From the NCBI RefSeq assembly GCF_002754475.1, contig NZ_PEFL01000002.1:620001-684000 (forward strand): DNA of 64,000 nt. The letters are read 5' to 3'. The position numbers and the translations under genes were made by a program. Of the stretch, positions 43,133 through 51,081 are shown one piece after another. Under the pieces are notes generated by a model. The model saw nothing but the letters and a program-made list of their open reading frames with translations. It was not told the DNA's origin and did not search any database. The DNA comes from Comamonas sp. 26. Lineage in GTDB: Bacteria > Pseudomonadota > Gammaproteobacteria > Burkholderiales > Burkholderiaceae_C. Position 1 is the stretch's first letter. Each line of letters opens with the position of its first letter.

Positions 43133-45123
43133 CGGTGGCTGTCTACGATAAATTTTTAGCGCGCGCCGCCGACTGGGGTTTTGACAGTGCCCGCCTGCGC
43201 CAGCATCTGCGCACGGCTTTTGCGGCCTGTATCGCCGTGTTGGCCGCCTGGGCGCTAGGGCTGGAACACCCGCAATGGGCGGGCATGACGGTCTGGGCCG
43301 CATCCCAGCCACTGCGCGGCCAGTTGCTGGAGAAAAGCTTTTTCCGCACCACCGGCACCATCATCGGCACCGCTGCCGGTGTCGTGCTGGTGCTCGTCGC
43401 CAATGGCGATCTGCTCTGGCTGGTCACCGGTCTGGCCGTGTGGATGGGCATTTGCGCCGGGCTTGGCAATCTGCAGCGCAGCTTTGCCTCTTACGGCACC
43501 ATGCTGGCGGGTTACTCGGCCTCCATGGTGGCCCTGCTGGACAACGGCAACCCCGCTCATGTCTATGACCTGGGCTGGGACCGCTTGTTTACCGCGCTGA
43601 CCGGCGTGGCTGCGGCTGTTATCGTGGGCTGGTTGTTTACGCCCGTGGGCGCTGAAATCCCCGGTGACGACAAGGTGCGCCGCCTCTGCGCCCGTCTGCT
43701 GCGCGACATTGCAGCGGCATCACAAGCCGCTGTGCGCGGGCAAAGCGCACTTAGCCCCAAAGATATGGCCGAGCGTCTGGCGGTCATGGCCGCCATTGAA
43801 GAAGGGCTGGACCCGCATGCTGCAGGCTCGCAGCGCTCACGCCGCGCCGTACGTGCGCTGCGCCGCCTGATCAACACGCAAATCTCCGCCCTGCTCTGGC
43901 TGCGTGACAGCACAGGCAAAACCATCACCCCCGAATTCACAGCCGAGCAAGCCCAGGCCATGACGGCAGCGCTGGAGCAAGCCGCCAAGCTGCTGGAAAC
44001 CCAGCCCGCACCGCTGGCTGCCATTAATGCCATTGCCAAGGCGCGCGAGGCCGCCGCAGGCTGGGGTCATGCCAATGAAATTCTGAGCAATATCGGTCTG
44101 GCCCTGCAGGCCCACTTTGTCGCTGCCAGCGACCTGCCCCTGCCCGCCAACCACCGTGCCCGCCAATTGCCCGTGGTGCTACACAGCGACTGGGTGGGCG
44201 CACGCCGCGCCATGCTGCGCGCCTTCAGCGCCATCTTTGCCGTAGGCCTGATCTGGGTGGTCACCGGCTGGCATGGCGGCACCTACATGCTGCTGGGCCT
44301 GTCGGTGATGATCACCGTCTTCTCCTCCTTCGAGAACCCGGCCTTCACCATGCGCTTTGTCATTCTGGGTCAGGCCATGGGCGCCGGCGTGGCGCTGGCC
44401 TGCCAGTGGTTTGCCTGGCCGTTTGCCAGCAGCCAGCTGCAGATGGTGCTGATGATGCTGCCCTTCATCTTTCTCGGTGCCCTGCTTCTTAGCCACCGCC
44501 GCACCACCCTGTACGGCTTTGACTGCAATATGGTGATTCTGCTGGCGCTGTCGTCCCATTTCCCCTACCAGCTCGATGTGGGCCACTCGCTGTCCATGGC
44601 GTTTGCCATCGTCACCGGGCCGCTGGCGGGCTGGCTGGCCTACCGCTTCATACTGCCCGTCACCGTGCAAGGCAGGCTGGACGGCCTGCGCGCCATGATG
44701 GTTCATGAGCTGCAGGACATGGCCGCCACCCCGCTGCATGCCCGCGATGTCCGCGTCTGGCGCGCCCGCCTTTACCACCGCCTGCTGCGCCTGGTGCGCG
44801 CCTCCGAAAAAATCAACGCTCCGGCCGTGCAGGAAGCCGCAGACTGCGGCCTGGCCGCCCTGCGCGTGGGCAAGGCCGTGCTCATACTGCACACCCTGGA
44901 GAACGACCTGCTTTTATCCGACAGCACCTTACGCAGCGTGCGCAGTGCGCTACAAAGACTGCAGCAACTGCCCGCCGCCCCCGCCAAGGCCATCCCTTTG
45001 CTGATGGGCGTGGCCCAGCGCATACAGCAGCACCAGCCCGAACAAGCCCTGCAACTGCAGCTGGCCGCGCAAGACATTGGCGAGCATCAGCGCTTTTTTG
45101 CCAGCACGGCCAAGATTGCTTGA
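43129..45123 (+). CDS. FUSC-family inner-membrane protein (aromatic-acid exporter-like)
   Basis: 664-residue protein of the fusaric acid resistance (FUSC) family. It has two blocks of membrane helices (HLRTAFAACIAVLAAWALGL, TGTIIGTAAGVVLVLVANGD near the start and LMMLPFIFLGALLLSHRRTT later), separated by a cytoplasmic region of about 170 residues (residues 180-350). Such proteins act in efflux of weak aromatic acids, sometimes with an HlyD adaptor and outer-membrane factor, neither of which is next to it. The ATG overlaps the MarR stop by 4 bp. A terminator follows 13 bp after the stop. Confidence 0.9.
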   Translation: MTVAVYDKFLARAADWGFDSARLRQHLRTAFAACIAVLAAWALGLEHPQWAGMTVWAASQPLRGQLLEKSFFRTTGTIIGTAAGVVLVLVANGDLLWLVTGLAVWMGICAGLGNLQRSFASYGTMLAGYSASMVALLDNGNPAHVYDLGWDRLFTALTGVAAAVIVGWLFTPVGAEIPGDDKVRRLCARLLRDIAAASQAAVRGQSALSPKDMAERLAVMAAIEEGLDPHAAGSQRSRRAVRALRRLINTQISALLWLRDSTGKTITPEFTAEQAQAMTAALEQAAKLLETQPAPLAAINAIAKAREAAAGWGHANEILSNIGLALQAHFVAASDLPLPANHRARQLPVVLHSDWVGARRAMLRAFSAIFAVGLIWVVTGWHGGTYMLLGLSVMITVFSSFENPAFTMRFVILGQAMGAGVALACQWFAWPFASSQLQMVLMMLPFIFLGALLLSHRRTTLYGFDCNMVILLALSSHFPYQLDVGHSLSMAFAIVTGPLAGWLAYRFILPVTVQGRLDGLRAMMVHELQDMAATPLHARDVRVWRARLYHRLLRLVRASEKINAPAVQEAADCGLAALRVGKAVLILHTLENDLLLSDSTLRSVRSALQRLQQLPAAPAKAIPLLMGVAQRIQQHQPEQALQLQLAAQDIGEHQRFFASTAKIA

Positions 45124-45137
45124 ACACCATCACCCAT

Positions 45138-45170
45138 AAAAAAAACCGCTGCAAATACAGCGGCTTTTTG
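45138..45170 (+). terminator. Intrinsic terminator of the MarR-FUSC operon
   Basis: CCGCTG / CAGCGG with loop CAAATA, flanked by an A-run and TTTTTG. Usable in either direction. Confidence 0.85.
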
Positions 45171-45175
45171 TTTCT

Positions 45176-45253
45176 CAGAGACGCCGAGCAAGAGCCGTCT
45201 TGCGGCAATGGCGTCGTCCTCCTTGGGGGAAGGCGCAAAGCGCCTCAGGGGGT
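45176..45253 (-). repeat. 78-bp dispersed repeat, inverted copy
   Basis: On the minus strand it reads ACCCCCTGAGGCGCTTTG, contains CCCCCAAGGAGGACG and ends GCTCGGCGTCTCTG. It is colinear with the copy inside gspK at 11498-11575. Confidence 0.9.
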
Positions 45254-45258
45254 ATCAA

Positions 45259-46701
45259 TCACACACAAGTGATCGCCACGGCCTTGGAAACCAGATAAGC
45301 CTCCAGCGCCTCGGGCCCACCTTCAGAACCGTAGCCCGAATCCTTGATACCGCCAAACGGCAGCTCGGCAGATGGCAGAGCCGGCTGGTTCACCCACAAC
45401 ATGCCCGCTTCCACATCCTGAGCCAGCTGGTGCGAGGTTTTGAGCGAGCGCGTGAAGGCATAGGCAGCCAAGCCATACGAGAGGCGATTGGCCTCTTGAA
45501 TCGCATCTTCAATTTTTTCAAAGCCGCGAATCGCCGCCACGGGGCCAAAGGGTTCCTGATTGAAGATATCCGCTGTCAAAGGCACATCCGCCAGCACCGT
45601 GGGGGCAAAGTAGTTACCGGCATCGCCAAACGATGCGCCGCCCGTCAGCAGCTTGGCACCGCTGTGCTCGGCGTTCTGAATCAGCTGGGTCAGCGCCGTC
45701 ACCCGGCGCGGGTTGGCCAGCGGGCCCATCTGCACGCCTTGCTCCAGACCATTGCCCACCTTCAGCGCCTCGGCATGGGCCACCATGGCGCGCGTGAATT
45801 CCTCGCGCACGCTGTTGTGCACCAGAAAGCGTGTGGGCGAGATGCAGACCTGACCCGCATTGCGGAACTTGGCCGCGCCTGCGGCCTTCACGGCCAGTGC
45901 CACATCAGCGTCTTCTGCGACGATGACCGGGGCGTGGCCGCCCAGCTCCATGGTGCTTCGCTTCATGTGCTGGCCAGCCAGCGCTGCCAGCTGCTTGCCC
46001 ACAGCGGTAGAGCCGGTGAACGTCACCTTGCGGATCACCGGGCTGGCAATCAGATACTCGGAAATTTGTGCCGGATTGCCATAGACCAGCCCCACCACAC
46101 CGGCAGGAATGCCTGCATCCACAAAGCACTTGAGCAGCGCTGCGGGCGAAGCCGGAGTTTCCTCAGGTGCCTTGCACAGAAAGGAGCAGCCCGAAGCCAG
46201 GGCCGCGCCGATCTTGCGCACGATCTGGTTGACGGGGAAGTTCCAGGGCGTGAAGGCCGCCACAGGGCCCACAGGGTCCTTGATCACCAGTTGCTGCTGC
46301 TCGGGACGGCGTGAAGGCACGATGCGGCCATAGACGCGCAGCGCCTCGTCGGCAAACCATTCAATGATGCCGGCACCAGCAATGATTTCGCCCTTGGCCT
46401 CGGCCAGCGGCTTGCCCTGCTCCTGTGTCAGCAGCGCAGCGATCTCGTCGGCACGCTCTTTGAGCAAGGCCGCCGCACGGCGCATGATGGCACCACGCTC
46501 GTGCGCAGAGACCTTGCGCCAGACCTGAAAGCCCTTGTCTGCAGCGGCGAGTGCACGGTCCAGATCAGGAATATCGGCATGCGCCACGCGACCGATGACT
46601 TCGCCCGACGCCGGGTTACGCACATCAATCGTCTTGCCGCTGGCAGCCACCTGCCACTGTCCATCGATCAAAAGCTGGGTATCGGGGTATGCAGTGCTCA
46701 T
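45259..46701 (-). CDS. gabD: NAD(P)-dependent succinate-semialdehyde dehydrogenase-like aldehyde dehydrogenase
   Basis: 480-residue aldehyde dehydrogenase of the succinate-semialdehyde group. It oxidises an aldehyde to the acid with NAD or NADP. Key features are the Asn in [14 protein letters not shown], the coenzyme-binding [14 protein letters not shown], the general base Glu in [14 protein letters not shown] and the nucleophilic Cys in [14 protein letters not shown]. The start region [24 protein letters not shown] is typical. The GTG at 46704 is one codon upstream of the preferred ATG. No gabT or regulator is adjacent, so the physiological substrate is uncertain. A 78-bp repeat lies immediately past the stop. 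Confidence 0.9.
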   Translation of the reverse strand: MSTAYPDTQLLIDGQWQVAASGKTIDVRNPASGEVIGRVAHADIPDLDRALAAADKGFQVWRKVSAHERGAIMRRAAALLKERADEIAALLTQEQGKPLAEAKGEIIAGAGIIEWFADEALRVYGRIVPSRRPEQQQLVIKDPVGPVAAFTPWNFPVNQIVRKIGAALASGCSFLCKAPEETPASPAALLKCFVDAGIPAGVVGLVYGNPAQISEYLIASPVIRKVTFTGSTAVGKQLAALAGQHMKRSTMELGGHAPVIVAEDADVALAVKAAGAAKFRNAGQVCISPTRFLVHNSVREEFTRAMVAHAEALKVGNGLEQGVQMGPLANPRRVTALTQLIQNAEHSGAKLLTGGASFGDAGNYFAPTVLADVPLTADIFNQEPFGPVAAIRGFEKIEDAIQEANRLSYGLAAYAFTRSLKTSHQLAQDVEAGMLWVNQPALPSAELPFGGIKDSGYGSEGGPEALEAYLVSKAVAITCV

Positions 46702-46879
46702 CACTTATCTCAGTGTGCCGACCCTCATCCCCCTGCAGATGTAAAGGGCCGGGCGTGGTGAATGTTCAGGGCGTGAAAAATTCTAGCCATACATGCTAGC
46801 GCCTCATGATAAGTGCGGGACGTTGGCAATGGCTCATTGCACTCAGGGGATCATGAAAATCCCAATATTTTCCAGCCAC

Positions 46880-47704
46880 TCACACCCCGACAGCGCGGCG
46901 CAGCTCCACCTCTCCCAGCCATACCTCACACCCAACCTGACTCGCTCCCGCCTGTTTTACGACTTGCCCAATCACGAAGACGCACGGGCTCCCCAAACCG
47001 CTGCTGACGAGTGCTGTGGACATTTCCCCCAGTTGCGTGATGACCTGCTGCTGCGTAGGCAGGCTGGCGCTTTGCACTAGGGCCACAGGCGTGCTGGCGG
47101 GCAGTCCGCCAGCCAGCAGCTCGGTCTGAATATGCGGCACAGAACTCACGCCCATATAGACCACCAGCGTCAAGCCCACGGCATGGGCCGTCTGCCCCAG
47201 CTGACGCCAGTCGTTTTGCACACCGCCGGGCTTGGGGTGGCCGGTCACAAACACCACGCCATGCGCATGATCGCGGTGGGTGAGTGACACGCCCAAACTG
47301 GTGGCTGCCGCCAGCCCTGCGGTAATGCCATTGACCACCTCCACCTGCACACCTGCAGCGCGCAGATGTTCAACTTCTTCACCCCCTCGGCCAAAGATGA
47401 AAGGATCGCCGCCCTTGAGTCGCACCACGACCTCTCCCTGGCGCGCGGCCATGATCATCAGCTTTTCAATGAACTCCTGCGATGTACTTTCGCGCCCGCC
47501 GCGCTTGCCCACGGCAATCACACGGGTCTTGAGGCTGGCAAGCTTGACGATTTCAGCCGACACCAGATCGTCAACCAGCAGCAGGGTGGCGCTCTGAATC
47601 AGCTTGAAAGCCTTGATGGTGAGCAGTTCCGGGTCACCCGGCCCGGCCCCCACCAGATAGCAGCGGCCCGAGGAAGTCAGAGAGTTCGCATGGCGGGAAG
47701 TCAT
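46880..47704 (-). CDS. cobA: Uroporphyrinogen-III C-methyltransferase (siroheme precursor)
   Basis: 274-residue SAM-dependent methylase that converts uroporphyrinogen III to precorrin-2. Motifs are CYLVGAGPGDPELLTIKAFK near residue 14, RLKGGDPFIFGRGGEE near residue 95 and GVSLTHRDHAHGVVFVTGH. It lacks the CysG oxidase/ferrochelatase part, so siroheme completion needs an enzyme from elsewhere. The gene follows nasA by 22 bp and ends the nitrate block, which points to siroheme supply for NirB and not to cobalamin. The ATG at 47704 has AAAGG before it; the frame is open further upstream inside nasA. Confidence 0.95.
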   Translation of the reverse strand: MTSRHANSLTSSGRCYLVGAGPGDPELLTIKAFKLIQSATLLLVDDLVSAEIVKLASLKTRVIAVGKRGGRESTSQEFIEKLMIMAARQGEVVVRLKGGDPFIFGRGGEEVEHLRAAGVQVEVVNGITAGLAAATSLGVSLTHRDHAHGVVFVTGHPKPGGVQNDWRQLGQTAHAVGLTLVVYMGVSSVPHIQTELLAGGLPASTPVALVQSASLPTQQQVITQLGEMSTALVSSGLGSPCVFVIGQVVKQAGASQVGCEVWLGEVELRRAVGV

Positions 47705-47726
47705 GGCAGACCTTTCAGCTAAAGAC

Positions 47727-50582
47727 TTATGCAGCAACCATCTGGGTGACAGGCGGCACCGCCTGCACCAGTTGCTTGATCGTGGGAATGCAGGAGCCGC
47801 AGCGCGTACCGCAGCCCAGCGAAGACTTGAGCTGCGCCAACCGCTCATCGGATGAACCGCTGCAATGGCCTAGTTGCGCGGTAATGCTGGCCTCATCCAC
47901 ATTCATGCAGGCGCAAACCTGTGGCGAGCGCGCAGCCATCGCTGCAGGCGGCTTGCTGCCGGACGACAGCAGCATCCGGCCAAAGCTTTTTGTCGATTGC
48001 TCATCGCGCAGCACGTGGGCCAGCCACTGGCCAGCACTGGCGTCACCACACAGCAAAAAGGCATTCAGCACTGGCTCGCCATCTTGCTGACCGATGGCCA
48101 TGGCACGGCTGCATTGGCGGCGAACATCGACATAACGCAGCGCCTGCGCTCCATCTAACTGCAGTAACTGCTGCAGTCGTCGCAATACCTCAGTGCTAGG
48201 CGCTTCATACGCTGCGGCGCGAAACTGCACGCCGGTGCGGCCTTCGCTGGCCTTTTCCAGCGGTACAGAACGTCCAAACAGCACGCAGCTGGCAAAGTCA
48301 AACTCCGCCATCAGTTCTGTCAAAGCTGCGCGCGTGGCCAGCACCTGCGATTCATCCAGCCAGGCCATGCCCATGCAAGTCCAGGGCATCTCGGCCTTGA
48401 GCAGTCTCACGGCAACATGCTTGAGTTCTGGTTGCTTGGAGCGAGGGCAGAACTCAGGGGTGGTCAGCGCATTCACACCCGCTAAACGCTGGCCTTTGGA
48501 GCTGCGTCCACTCAGATACATACCGCCCCAGTGCATGGGCAGATACAGCTGCGTGGGCTGCAGGCCCTTTTCCGCCTGCACGGGCAGCACGATGGCACCG
48601 TAGCGGTTGGAGACATGGACCAAATCGCCATCCCGCAGTTGCAAGCGCTGCATGTCTTGCGGGTGCACTTGCAACTGCGGCTCGCTCACATGGGCAAACA
48701 AACGGCCCAGTTGGCCGGTGCGTGTCATGCCATGCCACTGATCGCGCAGGCGACCGGTGTTCAGACTGAAGGGGTGGCGCGCATCGCGCTGCACGGCGAC
48801 AGGCTTCCAGGGCTGCGCATCAAAGCGGGCGCGGCCATCATCGGTCACGAACCGGCCATCGGTGTACAGGCGCTGCGTGCCTTGCGTTGCCCCGCTGGGC
48901 ACAGGCCATTGCTGTGGCCCCTGGTCTTCCAGCATTTGCCAGCTCAGGCCGGTGATATCCAAATCTCGCCCACGCGTGCTTTCACGGTGCTCGTTCCAGA
49001 TGGCCTCGGCTGCTGCTTCTGCGCAACTGATGTCATAGCCAAAAAGCGAAGGCTTGCCGGGGCGCACCAGGGGCTCCAGCCGCCGCGACAGCTGCACGCC
49101 AATCTGCCAGTCGTGGCGCGCCAAACCGGGCGCAGCCACGGCAGCACGCACACGGGAGATCCTGCGTTCGCTGTTGGTGACCGTGCCCAGCTTTTCGCCC
49201 CAGGTCGTGGCGGGTAGCAACCAGTCGGCGTAGGCCGTGGTTTCGGTCACGGCAAAGGCTTCTTGCACCACCACCAGCTCGGCACGCTCCAGCGCGCGTC
49301 GCACCATGGTTTGGTCTGGCATGCTTTGCGCGGGGTTGGTGCAGGCAATCCACAGCGCTTTGATCTGGCCATCGGCGGCCGCCTCAAACATCTCTATCGC
49401 AGACTTTCCGGGTGTCGATGGAATACTTTCCACACCCCACAGCTGCGCCACTTCTTCGCGGTGCAAAGGGTTGGCCATGTCGCGGTGGGCGCTGAGCAAG
49501 TTGGACAAGCCACCCACCTCGCGCCCGCCCATGGCGTTGGGCTGGCCGGTGAGCGACAAGGGCCCCGCACCGGGCTTGCCAATCTGGCCTGTCGCCAGGT
49601 GCAGGTTGATGAGTGCGGCGTTGTTCGCTGTGCCGCTGGCGCTCTGGTTCAGGCCCTGACAGTAAAGGCTCAGCGTGGGCTGGCGTGGCGCGCTGTCTGC
49701 ACTGTATGCGCCCCCCAAGGCAATCCAGCGGGCGGCCTTGTACAAATCCTCTGTGGGCACGCCACAAATGGCCGATGCCTTCTCGGGCGTGGCTTCGCGC
49801 ACCAGCTCTTTCAGTGCTGCAAAACCACTGGTGTGCTCCGCGATGAAAGCGTTGTCCGTCCAGCCTTCCCACAACATGATGTGCAGCAAGCTGTGGAACA
49901 GCATCACATCGCTGCCCGGCAGCAAAGGCAGGTACAGATCGGCTAGCTCGGCAGTCTCTGTCTTGCGCGGGTCGGCCACAATAATTTTGAGCTGCGGGTT
50001 GCGCGCCTTGGCCTCTTCCACACGGCGAAACAAAATCGGATGCGCCCAGGCCATATTGCTGCCCGTGATGAACATGCAGCCGGCCAGGTCGATGTCTTCA
50101 TAGCAGGCGGGCGGCGCATCGGCACCCAGCGTGGCCTTGTAGCCCGCCACAGCGCTGCTCATGCACAGGCGGGAGTTGGTGTCCAGGTTATTGGTGCCCA
50201 GCAGACCTTTGGCCAGCTTGTTGAAAACGTAATAGTCCTCCGTCAGCAACTGGCCGCTGAGGTAAAAGCCCAGCGCATCCGGGCCATGCTCGGCGCGAAT
50301 CTGCGCCATGCGGCCCGCGACATCATCCAGCGCTGCATCCCAGCTCACCGGTTGCGGGGCCGATGCCCTATCGAATCTGCGCATTGGCTGCAGCAGCCGC
50401 GATTGCCGGGCGTGCACGGGCGATGCCGTCAGGTGCAAAGTACTACCCTTGGTGCACAAGCGCCCCCAATTGGCAGGATGATCGGGGTCACCCCTCACGC
50501 CGGTAATTTGCACGCCATCCGACTCAATGATGACGCCACAGCCAACGCCGCAGTAGGGGCAGGTGGATCGGGTCTCAAGCAT
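47727..50582 (-). CDS. nasA: Assimilatory nitrate reductase catalytic subunit
   Basis: 951-residue cytoplasmic molybdoenzyme that reduces nitrate to nitrite. The N-terminus has the [4Fe-4S] motif CPYCGVGCGV plus a fourth Cys (LCTKGST). The Mo-bis-MGD core includes NSRLCMSSAVAGYK, TGSNMAWAHPILFRR and LIVVQEAF-like LVVVQEAFAVTETTAYADW. The C-terminal MGD-binding domain is recognised by LNTGRLRDQWHGMTRTG. A BFD-like [2Fe-2S] extension follows (VCACMNVDE, then GCGTRCGSCIP), as in NasA of Gram-negatives, which takes electrons directly. Start codon lies 77 bp after nirD. It is followed by cobA. Complete and probably active. Confidence 0.96.
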   Translation of the reverse strand: MLETRSTCPYCGVGCGVIIESDGVQITGVRGDPDHPANWGRLCTKGSTLHLTASPVHARQSRLLQPMRRFDRASAPQPVSWDAALDDVAGRMAQIRAEHGPDALGFYLSGQLLTEDYYVFNKLAKGLLGTNNLDTNSRLCMSSAVAGYKATLGADAPPACYEDIDLAGCMFITGSNMAWAHPILFRRVEEAKARNPQLKIIVADPRKTETAELADLYLPLLPGSDVMLFHSLLHIMLWEGWTDNAFIAEHTSGFAALKELVREATPEKASAICGVPTEDLYKAARWIALGGAYSADSAPRQPTLSLYCQGLNQSASGTANNAALINLHLATGQIGKPGAGPLSLTGQPNAMGGREVGGLSNLLSAHRDMANPLHREEVAQLWGVESIPSTPGKSAIEMFEAAADGQIKALWIACTNPAQSMPDQTMVRRALERAELVVVQEAFAVTETTAYADWLLPATTWGEKLGTVTNSERRISRVRAAVAAPGLARHDWQIGVQLSRRLEPLVRPGKPSLFGYDISCAEAAAEAIWNEHRESTRGRDLDITGLSWQMLEDQGPQQWPVPSGATQGTQRLYTDGRFVTDDGRARFDAQPWKPVAVQRDARHPFSLNTGRLRDQWHGMTRTGQLGRLFAHVSEPQLQVHPQDMQRLQLRDGDLVHVSNRYGAIVLPVQAEKGLQPTQLYLPMHWGGMYLSGRSSKGQRLAGVNALTTPEFCPRSKQPELKHVAVRLLKAEMPWTCMGMAWLDESQVLATRAALTELMAEFDFASCVLFGRSVPLEKASEGRTGVQFRAAAYEAPSTEVLRRLQQLLQLDGAQALRYVDVRRQCSRAMAIGQQDGEPVLNAFLLCGDASAGQWLAHVLRDEQSTKSFGRMLLSSGSKPPAAMAARSPQVCACMNVDEASITAQLGHCSGSSDERLAQLKSSLGCGTRCGSCIPTIKQLVQAVPPVTQMVAA

Positions 50583-50599
50583 GGCAGGCTTTCAGTGTT

Positions 50600-50660
50600 T
50601 TGGGGCTCTGGCGCTCATCTAATGCGCGCCAATAGCTATTACATCTATAGCAACAAGGCT
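50600..50660. repeat. Partial dispersed repeat between nirD and nasA
   Basis: GGCGCTCATCTAATGCGCGCC forms a hairpin and is followed by AATAGCTATT and ATAGCAACAAGGC, related to the TAGC repeats. It fills the 77-bp gap; no T-run follows. Confidence 0.5.
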
Positions 50661-51058
50661 TAGACAGCAGCGCAGGCTGGTTTGCCGCTGCAATGCGCAG
50701 GGCCCGCATGGGGGCGCGTCTGCTCCAATGCACGGCTGGCCAGCTCATCGGCACGCAGCTGTACTTCACCGTCCTCCACCCGCACGCTGAAGTACGGCGT
50801 GCAGCCTTCGTCGGGCGCAGCGGCCTCGCCACTGCTCAATGCAATCGTCCAGTTGTGCAGCGGGCAGGCCACGCTGCGGCCAAACACAATGCCTTGCGAC
50901 AGCGGACCGCCCTTGTGCGGGCAGCGGTCCAACAGGGCAAACACTTCGTTTTCGGCGTTGCGGAATACGGCCACATCCAACCCTTGCGCACGCGCCACGC
51001 GGCGGGCGCCCAGCACGGGGATATCGTCAATCGTGCAGATAGAAATCCATTCGCTCAT
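50660..51058 (-). CDS. nirD: Nitrite reductase (NADH) small subunit, Rieske type
   Basis: 132-residue partner of NirB with a Rieske-type [2Fe-2S] site: LDRCPHKGGPLSQG (Cys-x-His) and VACPLHNWTIAL (Cys-x-x-His). It starts MSEWISICTIDDIPVLGARR, usual for NirD. The C-terminus carries an extra Cys-containing tail (PAHCSGKPACAAV). It is cytoplasmic and follows nirB after 23 bp. Confidence 0.95.
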   Translation of the reverse strand: MSEWISICTIDDIPVLGARRVARAQGLDVAVFRNAENEVFALLDRCPHKGGPLSQGIVFGRSVACPLHNWTIALSSGEAAAPDEGCTPYFSVRVEDGEVQLRADELASRALEQTRPHAGPAHCSGKPACAAV

Positions 51059-51081
51059 TTCAGGCTCCTCGGTGCTTTTGA

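Noticed and set aside
46849..46865. GGGAT-CATGAAA-ATCCC inverted repeat between gabD and cobA
   Set aside because: Five base pairs without T-run or placement that suggests terminator or operator; likely chance.
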